A stretch of DNA of 64,000 bases. It comes from Treponema medium. Lineage in GTDB: Bacteria; Spirochaetota; Spirochaetia; Treponematales; Treponemataceae. The notes under the pieces were generated by a model that had not been told where the DNA came from, did no database searches, and saw nothing but the letters and a program-made list of their open reading frames with translations. The translations under genes and the position numbers were made by a program. The DNA lies in assembly GCF_017161265.1 (NCBI RefSeq), contig NZ_CP031393.1, positions 496,001-560,000 of the forward strand, given 5' to 3'. This document shows, one piece after another, positions 32,550-39,920 of the stretch (positions are counted from its first letter, which is position 1; each line of letters begins with the position of its first letter).

Positions 32550-33749
32550 ATGGCCTTGATTATGGATCCGTACATTACAAAGCTCAATAGCTTGAGCTTT
32601 AAAAAAATGTACAACAATGATTTTTTCCTTACATGGGAAAAGACCTTCGATGAAATTCTTGCAACATGGACGGTAGCCGATGCGCTGCGCACCTTGCGGG
32701 AATCAAACATTTCTACAAAGATTTTTGAAAGCGGTCTCGGCATTTCGCTGTTCCGCGACAACTCAACCCGCACACGGTTCAGCTTTGCATCTGCCTGTAA
32801 CCTGCTCGGTTTGGAAGTACAGGATTTGGACGAAGGCAAATCTCAAATTGCCCACGGAGAAACTGTCCGTGAAACCGCTAATATGGTTTCGTTTATGGCA
32901 GACGTTATCGGTATCCGCGACGATATGTACATCGGTAAGGGCAATACTTACATGCACACTTTTATGAATGCGGTTGCCGAAGGCAATAAGGACGGCGTGC
33001 TCGAACAGCGTCCCACCCTTGTCAACTTGCAGTGCGATATCGATCACCCCACTCAGATTATGGCGGATACTCTCCATATCATCCACGAGTTCGGCGGGTT
33101 GGAAAACCTCAAGGGTAAGAAAATCGCGATGACATGGGCATATTCACCCTCTTACGGCAAACCGCTTTCCGTTCCGCAGGGAGCAATCGGCCTGTTCTCT
33201 CGCTTGGGAATGGACGTTGTACTTGCACATCCGGAAGGATATGAAGTAATGCCTGAGGTTGAAGAAGTCGCGAGAAAACAGGCAAAGGCATCGGGAGGTT
33301 CCTTTACCAAGACCAACAGCATGAAAGAAGCGTTTAAAGATGCGGACATTGTGTATCCCAAGAGCTGGGCGCCCTTTACCGCAATGGAAAAACGGACGAA
33401 CCTCTACGGTGCAGGCGACTTTGACGGTATCAAAGCGCTTGAAAAAGAGCTGCTCGCTCAGAACGGCAAGCACAAGGATTGGGAATGCACCGAAGATATG
33501 ATGAAGCTGACCAAAGACGGTAAAGCACTCTATCTGCACTGCTTACCGGCAGATATCACCGGTGTCAGCTGCAAAGAAGGTGAAGTTGCCGGTTCGGTGT
33601 TCGACCGCTACCGCGTGCCGCTCTACAAGCAAGCAAGCTTTAAGCCGTACATCATCGCCGCAATGATCTTCCTTGCAAAAGTACGCTATCCGCAGCTTAC
33701 GCTGGAAGAACTGGAAAAGCGGGCAACGCTCCGCCATACCGGACTGTAG
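32550..33749 (+). CDS. ygeW: YgeW-type knotted carbamoyltransferase
   Basis: A 399-residue carbamoyltransferase of the AOTCase/OTCase superfamily. The carbamoyl-phosphate loop is FRDNSTRTRFSFASACNLLG, near residue 70. There is a DIDHPTQIMAD motif at 170 and the C-terminal HCLPADITGVSCKEGEVAG with the catalytic HCLP. In known clusters YgeW acts with a ureidoglycolate- or 2,3-diaminopropionate-related pathway, producing carbamoyl phosphate for carbamate kinase; the natural substrate is unproven. ATAGGAG precedes the ATG. It is the second gene after ygeY. Confidence 0.9.
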   Translation: MALIMDPYITKLNSLSFKKMYNNDFFLTWEKTFDEILATWTVADALRTLRESNISTKIFESGLGISLFRDNSTRTRFSFASACNLLGLEVQDLDEGKSQIAHGETVRETANMVSFMADVIGIRDDMYIGKGNTYMHTFMNAVAEGNKDGVLEQRPTLVNLQCDIDHPTQIMADTLHIIHEFGGLENLKGKKIAMTWAYSPSYGKPLSVPQGAIGLFSRLGMDVVLAHPEGYEVMPEVEEVARKQAKASGGSFTKTNSMKEAFKDADIVYPKSWAPFTAMEKRTNLYGAGDFDGIKALEKELLAQNGKHKDWECTEDMMKLTKDGKALYLHCLPADITGVSCKEGEVAGSVFDRYRVPLYKQASFKPYIIAAMIFLAKVRYPQLTLEELEKRATLRHTGL

Positions 33750-33765
33750 CAGTTAAAAATTAACC

Positions 33766-33815
33766 GTTAAGGAGCTGAGAATACGCAGCTTCGGTTGTGT
33801 ATTCCGCTCCTTAAC
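33766..33815. terminator. Long hairpin between ygeW and the permease gene
   Basis: Arms GTTAAGGAGC/GCTCCTTAAC extend into GAATAC/GTATTC around a loop containing CAGCTTCGG. It is a strong structure but without a T-tract; likely a transcript-end structure for ygeW. Confidence 0.55.
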
Positions 33816-33860
33816 GCCCCCTGATAGCCCTTATCCATAAAATCTGATACTATAACCGCT

Positions 33861-34658
33861 ATGTTGAAATATGCTTTTATGCAGAACGCCTTTATTGTGT
33901 CGTTCTTTATCGGCATTCTCTGCCCGTTAATCGGTATTTTCCTTGTTTTACGGCGGTACTCACTTATCGGAGACACCCTTGCACACGCATCGCTGACGGG
34001 GATTACGCTTGGACTGGTTACCGGTGTCAATCCCATCATCGGAGCCTTTACCTTTACCTCTGCGGCAGGTGCACTCATCGAAGCGCTGCGAAACTATTTT
34101 AAAGAATACAGCGATCTCATCCTTTCCATCGTCCTTTCGCTCAGTGTCGGTATTGCCATAACTTTGATGAGTTCGGGGTTGATACGCACCAATGCCGAAG
34201 CCTATTTGTTCGGAAGTATCTTAACGGTTTCAACCTCCGATGTTATCACCGTGATTGTATTGAGCTTTTTTGCCGTTGCCGTATTGGCTGTGCTGTATCA
34301 TAAGCTGCTGTATATAACGCTCGATGAAGACATCGCGTATGTCATCGGCATCCGTGTAAAGACAATCAATTATATTTTTTCGATTTTAGTAGCGGCAACA
34401 ATTGCCGTTTCCATCAAGATAGTGGGCATTCTCGTACTCAGCTCGATGATTGCCCTGCCGGTTGCAGCAGCGCTCCAGCTGCACGTAGGCTTTAAGCGGA
34501 CGGTGTTTTTCTCAATCTGCTTCGGGATCGCGGATATCATGCTCGGACTTGTCTGCTCGTACTATTTGAACGTCGCCCCCGGCGGCTTTACCGCGCTTAT
34601 TTCGGTTTTTATGCTGCTGCTTGTATTGATACGCAAAAAGCTTCGAAGTCCTTTTTGA
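33861..34658 (+). CDS. Metal ABC transporter permease (ZnuB/TroC type)
   Basis: A 265-residue inner-membrane protein with about eight hydrophobic helices and the family loop RRYSLIGDTLAHASLTGI near residues 33-50. The ABC-3 type permeases carry zinc, manganese or iron with a solute-binding lipoprotein and an ATPase. Neither partner gene is visible nearby, so this is an orphan in this window. No Shine-Dalgarno sequence precedes the ATG; TATAAC ends 4 bp and TACTAT 7 bp before it, suggesting a leaderless mRNA. The last codon and stop lie inside the adjacent repeat. Confidence 0.9.
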   Translation: MLKYAFMQNAFIVSFFIGILCPLIGIFLVLRRYSLIGDTLAHASLTGITLGLVTGVNPIIGAFTFTSAAGALIEALRNYFKEYSDLILSIVLSLSVGIAITLMSSGLIRTNAEAYLFGSILTVSTSDVITVIVLSFFAVAVLAVLYHKLLYITLDEDIAYVIGIRVKTINYIFSILVAATIAVSIKIVGILVLSSMIALPVAAALQLHVGFKRTVFFSICFGIADIMLGLVCSYYLNVAPGGFTALISVFMLLLVLIRKKLRSPF

Positions 34659-35061
34659 AAATATACGGTGCATCTACTTCGTTACTTGTTCAGCGAAGTA
34701 CGTCCATGCACTTCGCTGAACACAAGTTTGACCAGTGTCAAACTTGTGTCTGCTTAATACGAGCGGCATCCGTGCCGCTGCTGAAAACGCTCAACGTATC
34801 ATTTCCGACAAGGACGTCGGTGGTTCCACACAGCAGCAAGTTTTTCGCGAGAAAAACTTGTCGTTGAACAGTGTACACGGACGTACACTGTTCAACAGGC
34901 CTGCGCTTTATTTTTGCTCGCGCCTTGTGGTTTCAGAACGGACAGGGATGTCCGTGAAATTTAACAGAAGCGAGATTTGTGATATGCACAAATCTCGTCG
35001 TTGAGAAGCGTACACGGATGTACGCTTCTCAACAGTCTATTTTCAAAAGGCTAACGGAAAG
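34651..35061. repeat. Family-1 modular element with six GGA-loop hairpins
   Basis: It starts CCTTTTTGAAAATATACGG inside the permease stop codon and ends CAAAAGGCTAACGGAAAG at 35058. In order: inverted B hairpin 34688-34721, plain hairpin 34723-34746, inverted C hairpin 34762-34779, then two direct units. The first has C 34805-34820 (loop AAGGAC), plain hairpin 34837-34860 and B 34863-34896 (stem GTTGAACAGTGTAC, loop ACGGAC). The second has C 34939-34954 (AGGGAT), plain hairpin 34971-34997 and B 35000-35033 (stem GTTGAGAAGCGTAC, loop ACGGAT). The two B stems are 14 bp and perfectly paired. No coding sequence was seen. Confidence 0.8.
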
Positions 35062-35080
35062 TATATTTTCAAAAGTGGTA

Positions 35081-35983
35081 CTATTCCTGTAACACAGACT
35101 GCAGCACTCGGTCTTTTTGGCGCCAATTTTTATCGACGCGCACCTGTAAATCAAGCTGTACCCGATAGGGAAAAATTTTACGCAGCTCTTTTTGGGATTC
35201 TACCCTGATTGCTTTAATCATCGCTGCGCCTTTACCGATAACCATCGCCTTTTGGCTTTCCCGCTCTACGCACAGGAAAGCACGGACAAAAAGCTCCTTG
35301 CCGTTCTTTTTCATCTCCATATCCTGAATATCAACATACAGTGCATGGGGAATTTCTTCGTAGAGGCGGCTGATTGCCTGCCCGCGGATAATTTCGGCAA
35401 TACGGAAATCCACCGGCTGGTCGGTATAAAAGTCTTCGGGATACAAAAGTTCACCTTCGGGTAGGAGAGCAAACAGTGCGGCAAGCACGGGCTCTAGTCC
35501 CGTTTTTTCCTGCGCGGACAGCTCGAAAATTCGCTCTTGGAGTAGTTCGGGTAAGGCTTGCATCACACTCAAGCAGGTTTGCCCCGGACGTGCTGCGGGA
35601 CTGTCGGTTTTATTAATACCGGCAATCAAGCGATCTTGTTTATTTTTCAGCAATGCACAGATAGCCAGCTCTTCTTCGCCGAACGGACGCGATGCATCGA
35701 TAAGATACAGCACGGCATCCGCCTCTTGGAGACGGTTTTCCGCAATAAGCTGCATACGGCGGTTTATTTTTTTTTCACTGATATGATAACCGGGCGTATC
35801 AAGAAAGATAATCTGCCCCTGCTCCGCCGTAAGGATACCGCGGACGGAGCTGCGCGTGGTCTGCGGCAGTGCAGAAACAATCGATACTGTCCCGCCGCAA
35901 ACACTGTTTAGAAATGTTGATTTTCCGGCAGAGGGGCGTCCGATAATACATACGACGCCGCTCCGCATTTTTTTATCCGGCAT
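35081..35983 (-). CDS. era: GTPase Era
   Basis: A 300-residue GTPase that binds 16S rRNA and assists 30S subunit assembly. Motifs: G1 GRPSAGKS (15-22), G3 FLDTPGYH, G4 NKTD. A C-terminal KH domain contains VIGKGAAMIKAIRVESQKEL. The G2 region is the PQTTRSSVRGI segment. Length is the usual 300. It is read on the minus strand after rnfB, with an 80-bp gap. The first Met is used; a second at residue 6 is possible. Confidence 0.95.
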   Translation of the reverse strand: MPDKKMRSGVVCIIGRPSAGKSTFLNSVCGGTVSIVSALPQTTRSSVRGILTAEQGQIIFLDTPGYHISEKKINRRMQLIAENRLQEADAVLYLIDASRPFGEEELAICALLKNKQDRLIAGINKTDSPAARPGQTCLSVMQALPELLQERIFELSAQEKTGLEPVLAALFALLPEGELLYPEDFYTDQPVDFRIAEIIRGQAISRLYEEIPHALYVDIQDMEMKKNGKELFVRAFLCVERESQKAMVIGKGAAMIKAIRVESQKELRKIFPYRVQLDLQVRVDKNWRQKDRVLQSVLQE

Positions 35984-36063
35984 ATTTAATAGTCCCGCTC
36001 GATATTACCGAACATTCGATAAACATACCGGTAAAAGCCGTAATTTAATATATTTTGCACAAA

Positions 36064-36906
36064 TTAACACGCTTCGCACGTACTGCATGGCAACTGCACT
36101 GCAATCTTATCTTCAACTAAGGCAAGCACCTTTGTCGGACAGCCCGTAATACAGATACCGCAAGAATCGCACAGATCGTAATTAACTTCGGGGATTCCGT
36201 TGATAACTTTTATTGCACCTTTCGGACAGTTCTTTTCACACTTCATACATTTGATACAGCCGCGCTTACAATTTTTCATAATAACGGCTTTTCTCGGATT
36301 TCTACATGAACAAAGGGCAATGGAACCTTTCCGGGAAGTAGATACGGTTGTCAGTATGTGCTGAGGACACGCCGCGACACAGACTGCGCAGCCGGTACAT
36401 TTTTCATAATCGACGTGCGGGATTCCGTCTTCCCCAACATGGATGGCATCAAAAGGACAGGCCATTTCGCAGTCACCGAGACCGATACAGCCCCAATCGC
36501 ATTCCCGCAATCCGTTTACGGAAATCTTTGCAGCACGGCAGGTTTTAACACCGACATAATCCGCCTTTTCCTTACAGACATCATGGGAGCCTTGGCAAAG
36601 TAAAACCGCTACTTTAGCATCCGCATCAGCAGTTACCCCCATAATCGCACCGACTTTCGCCGCAACGGGACCGGCGCCGACGGAACAGCCGTTTACCGGC
36701 GCATTGCCGCTTGCAACCGCAGCCGCAAAACCGTCACAGCCCGGAAAACCGCATGCGCCGCAGTTTGCACCGGGAAGCACCTCACGGATTTTCGCAACCG
36801 TTTCATCAGGCGCTACATAAAACAGCTTTTTAAAAAAGCCTAATAAAAAGCCTATCGCTAACGATAAAATCAGCGAAACGATAAGCGTTAAAATAATTAT
36901 TTGCAT
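36064..36906 (-). CDS. rnfB: Rnf complex subunit B (iron-sulfur protein)
   Basis: A 280-residue membrane-anchored electron carrier of the Rnf ferredoxin:NAD oxidoreductase. The N-terminal transmembrane segment is VSLILSLAIGFLLGFFKK. The GANCGACGFPGCDGFAAAV motif holds the first cluster and further 4Fe-4S sites follow (GDCEMACPFDAIHV, CTGCAVCVAACPQH, CIKCMKCEKNCPKGAI, CDSCGICITGCPTK). It ends QLPCSTCEAC with extra cysteines. It is the last gene of rnfCDGEAB, 18 bp after rnfA. The high cluster number is typical of the anaerobe-type RnfB. Confidence 0.95.
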   Translation of the reverse strand: MQIIILTLIVSLILSLAIGFLLGFFKKLFYVAPDETVAKIREVLPGANCGACGFPGCDGFAAAVASGNAPVNGCSVGAGPVAAKVGAIMGVTADADAKVAVLLCQGSHDVCKEKADYVGVKTCRAAKISVNGLRECDWGCIGLGDCEMACPFDAIHVGEDGIPHVDYEKCTGCAVCVAACPQHILTTVSTSRKGSIALCSCRNPRKAVIMKNCKRGCIKCMKCEKNCPKGAIKVINGIPEVNYDLCDSCGICITGCPTKVLALVEDKIAVQLPCSTCEAC

Positions 36907-36924
36907 ACTCTTTTTTACACTCCT

Positions 36925-37497
36925 CTAAATCATGCCTGCAAAGCCGCCGAATGCCAAAGATAACAGAGCGGCAGCGATAAACAGGATAGGAGTACCTTTG
37001 AGGTACTTAGGTATCGGGGCAATGTCGATACGCTCGCGCAAACCGGCAAACAAAACCATTGCCAACATATAGCTGATTGCGACACCGATTGAGTATACCA
37101 TCGACTGAATAAAGGTATAGTCGGCAGCGATAACATCGAGCGTAACCGCAAGAATGGCACAGTTCGTGGTAATCAGCGGTAAGTACACCCCCATCGCCGA
37201 ATACAGAGCAGGCGCCGACTTCTTTAAGTAGAACTCTACCAACTGAACCAAACTCGCAATAACCAAGATAAAGAGCAATGTCTGTAAGAAACCGAGATCG
37301 TATGGTGCCAGCACAAGCTTATATAACGGATAAGTTGCCGCTGTTGCGATAACCGTAACAAAGAGAACCGCCCATCCCATACCGGTGGATTTTTTCACAT
37401 CGGAGGTCATACCGATAAACGAACACAGTGCAAGGAAGCGGATAAAGACGATATTCTTAACGAATACCGCAGCAAGAAAAATCTTAAACAGTTCCAT
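36925..37497 (-). CDS. rnfA: Rnf complex membrane subunit A
   Basis: A 190-residue integral membrane protein with about six helices; the N-terminus MELFKIFLAAVFVKNIVFIR and the FLALCSFIGM motif are diagnostic of RnfA/NqrE. It bridges a membrane-embedded iron-sulfur site with RnfE. The ATG at 37497 is preferred to an upstream start; the typical N-terminus begins there. Its first 14 bp overlap the end of rnfE, giving translational coupling. Confidence 0.95.
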   Translation of the reverse strand: MELFKIFLAAVFVKNIVFIRFLALCSFIGMTSDVKKSTGMGWAVLFVTVIATAATYPLYKLVLAPYDLGFLQTLLFILVIASLVQLVEFYLKKSAPALYSAMGVYLPLITTNCAILAVTLDVIAADYTFIQSMVYSIGVAISYMLAMVLFAGLRERIDIAPIPKYLKGTPILFIAAALLSLAFGGFAGMI

Positions 37498-38317
37498 TTT
37501 CAGTTCCCTCCTTTGCAGGCGCTGCAACGGCCGCGGGTTCGGCACCAGCCTCAGATTGGGTCGCAGGGGCAGCGGCTTGTTTTTCCGCTTCAGCCTTTAA
37601 CGCGGCTTCTTTTTGTGCAGCCTCCGCCTTGAGCGCAGCTTCTTTCGCCAGCTCAGCTTCCCGTAATGCGGCAGCCTCTTTCAGTGCCGCTTCTTTTAAT
37701 ACGGCTGCTTTCCGTATTTTCCGCTGCTTTTGCTGATCTTGTACCAAATAGGTTAAGGCAATCATTACACCAAATACAAAGAAACCGCCGGGAGAATTCG
37801 CAAAGAACTTAATAAGGTAGTCATCCGGCAACAAGCGCACACCAAGCACGGTACCGGTACCCAAAAGCTCACGGATGGCAGACATCACAACCAGCACCCA
37901 CGTAAAGCCCATCCCCATGCCCAATGCATCCGCCATCGCTTTTAAAGGAGATTCCTTTGAAGCAAACGATTCGACACGTCCCATAATGATACAGTTTACA
38001 ACGATGAGTTTAATAAAAATACCCATCGATTCGGAGAGCTCCGGTAAAAAGGCCTGCATCAGAAGGTCTACGATAGTGGTAAACGATGCGATAACAATAA
38101 TAAAGATAGGAATACGGATATCATTCGGAATAAACTTTCGGAACATACTGATAATCATCTCGCTCAACACAATAACGAAAGTCATTGCAAGCCCCATTCC
38201 AATACCGTTTGCAACGGAAGTGGTAATGGCGAGCGCGGAACAAAGTCCAATCATCAGCATAATGAGGGGGTTTTCTTTCACCAACCCGTTTGTAAAAATG
38301 CGTACATACTCTTTCAT
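37484..38317 (-). CDS. rnfE: Rnf complex membrane subunit E with Ala/Lys/Glu-rich tail
   Basis: A 277-residue integral membrane protein. The N-terminal ~200 residues have the RnfE/NqrD helices (KENPLIMLMIGLCSALAITT, MGRVESFASKESPLKAMADA). After about residue 205 there is a 70-residue tail of repeated K-E-A-A-L-K-E-A-A-A-L units, which should be an alpha-helix or coiled coil in the cytoplasm and is unusual for this subunit. The end TKEGTENGTV overlaps rnfA. It is 11 bp after rnfG. Core identification is secure; the tail function is unknown. Confidence 0.94.
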   Translation of the reverse strand: MKEYVRIFTNGLVKENPLIMLMIGLCSALAITTSVANGIGMGLAMTFVIVLSEMIISMFRKFIPNDIRIPIFIIVIASFTTIVDLLMQAFLPELSESMGIFIKLIVVNCIIMGRVESFASKESPLKAMADALGMGMGFTWVLVVMSAIRELLGTGTVLGVRLLPDDYLIKFFANSPGGFFVFGVMIALTYLVQDQQKQRKIRKAAVLKEAALKEAAALREAELAKEAALKAEAAQKEAALKAEAEKQAAAPATQSEAGAEPAAVAAPAKEGTENGTV

Positions 38318-38328
38318 AACCGTTCTCC

Positions 38329-38907
38329 TTAGTTTCCGCTGCCGGAGCCGCCGAGACCTTGGCTGCTCATGTATGAAGAAGCGGCATCGACGGCGATTTT
38401 TACCATGCGGGTAACAGCCGTAGAGGTAATCGTAGCGCCGGCAATCGCTTGAACATCGCTTCCCAGCGCAAAAGCATCGGTAGTAGGCTTATTACGGAAC
38501 TGTCCGATAAACGGTTCATCCTTCGCTTTTGTTCCGATACCGGGTGAATCGGTTAATACCAAAAACTGAATCATCCTCAGCTTTTCTTCCGTGTCGATAC
38601 CGATAAGAATAGTCGCCTGATCATAGGTATGACCACTCACCGTTACGATGATTCCCGTAGGCTTATCCCCCTGCAATGCGATAAAAGTATCGCCAAACGC
38701 TATTTTATCAACTAACTTCGGCATTCCTTCGGTAACAGGTCGAAATGAATCCGCCTCGGGAAAAATTGCTTGAAGCGCAAGTTTCGTTTTTGCTTCCTTT
38801 GAGGCGAGAATGCGGGGAGAGGTAAGCATATTGACCGCCGCAAGCGCAAGACAAGCAACAACAGTATAGAGCGCCAACGTAACGGATAATTTCATCATCT
38901 GTTTCAT
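38329..38907 (-). CDS. rnfG: Rnf complex subunit G (FMN-carrying)
   Basis: A 192-residue membrane-anchored flavoprotein with one N-terminal transmembrane helix (SVTLALYTVVACLALAAVNM). The covalent FMN attachment motif is near GATITSTAV, with the acceptor Thr at about T161. Glycine-rich GSGSGN ends the protein. It overlaps rnfD by 4 bp. Confidence 0.93.
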   Translation of the reverse strand: MKQMMKLSVTLALYTVVACLALAAVNMLTSPRILASKEAKTKLALQAIFPEADSFRPVTEGMPKLVDKIAFGDTFIALQGDKPTGIIVTVSGHTYDQATILIGIDTEEKLRMIQFLVLTDSPGIGTKAKDEPFIGQFRNKPTTDAFALGSDVQAIAGATITSTAVTRMVKIAVDAASSYMSSQGLGGSGSGN

Positions 38908-39917
38908 TTTGCACCTTCCTTGGCTGCCTTAACGGGCTTTACATATCCGTATTTCTTCTGAATCAGCCTATTTAAGAATGTAACGACCGAATTCATAATC
39001 AAAATGCTGTACATAACGCCTTCCGGCATTCCGGCGAACAGGCGCATCAAGGCGGTAATTAAGCCGCAGCCGGCGCCAAAAATAATCTGCCCCTTAAAGG
39101 TTACAGGGGATGTTGCATAATCGGTAGCCATAAAAACAGCGCCGAACAGCAAACCGCCGCTTAACAGCGTGAGCAACGGATCGATACCGGCAAGCGCGGT
39201 TACCGCCACAGCTGTTACTACCATAGAAACGGGAATTTGCCATTCAATAACGCGGGTAACCAGCAAGTAGACGAAACCGATGAGAATAAGCACTGCGCTC
39301 GATTCGCCGATACAGCCGCCGTGATCTCCTAAAAAGAGTTTAAGATATACATCGCTTGAGGAAGATAATCCCATCTTCTCTGCGATTGCAGCTGCGGTAG
39401 AAATACCGCCTTCCGACATTTTAAGGTACGAAAGCGGTGTGGCAGTACTCACTGCATCAAAACCGTGATGCGGCGCAACCCACGAAGTCATCAAGCGTGA
39501 AAAACTGACAAAGGCAAACGCACGGCCTACCAATGCAGGGTTAAACGGATTTGCGCCGAGCCCACCGAAAAACTCTTTTGCAACAACAATAGCAAAGATT
39601 GCGGAAACAACCACAATCCAAATAGGAATAAGCGGCGGTAAAACAAGCGCCAACAGTAAACCGGTTACCACAGCAGAGCAATCCTTTATGCGGATATCCT
39701 TGCCCATAGCTTTACGGAATGCCGCTTCGGAACCGACTGCAACGCCTACCGAAACAATAATGCGGATGAGCGCCGGCACCCCATACAGATAAATACCGTA
39801 CAGCGCAAGCGGAGCAAGCGCAATCAGTACGTGTATCATCAGTTTTCTGGAAGTTACGGGACTTGCAATATGCGGTGCGGGGGAAAGGTAAATTTCATTC
39901 TTGTCTGATTCGCCCAT
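38904..39917 (-). CDS. rnfD: Rnf complex membrane subunit D (FMN-carrying)
   Basis: A 337-residue integral membrane protein with about nine helices. The covalent FMN site is the S-T-A-T-P motif (157-161). The N-terminus carries an SPAPHIASPVTSRKLM stretch, as in the family. It lies 3 bp before rnfG and after rnfC, so the six rnf genes form one operon transcribed from the promoter at 41304. Rnf couples ferredoxin oxidation to NAD reduction with Na+ or H+ export. Confidence 0.95.
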   Translation of the reverse strand: MGESDKNEIYLSPAPHIASPVTSRKLMIHVLIALAPLALYGIYLYGVPALIRIIVSVGVAVGSEAAFRKAMGKDIRIKDCSAVVTGLLLALVLPPLIPIWIVVVSAIFAIVVAKEFFGGLGANPFNPALVGRAFAFVSFSRLMTSWVAPHHGFDAVSTATPLSYLKMSEGGISTAAAIAEKMGLSSSSDVYLKLFLGDHGGCIGESSAVLILIGFVYLLVTRVIEWQIPVSMVVTAVAVTALAGIDPLLTLLSGGLLFGAVFMATDYATSPVTFKGQIIFGAGCGLITALMRLFAGMPEGVMYSILIMNSVVTFLNRLIQKKYGYVKPVKAAKEGAK

Positions 39918-39920
39918 AAT

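Noticed and set aside
34862-34897. GTTGAAC...GTTCAAC flanking a hairpin, resembling integron attC core sites (GTTRRRY / RYYYAAC)
   Set aside because: The match is lost in the other copies (GTTGAGA, GTTGACC, GTCAAAA); the constant part is the loop, not the ends. There is no integrase or cassette array.
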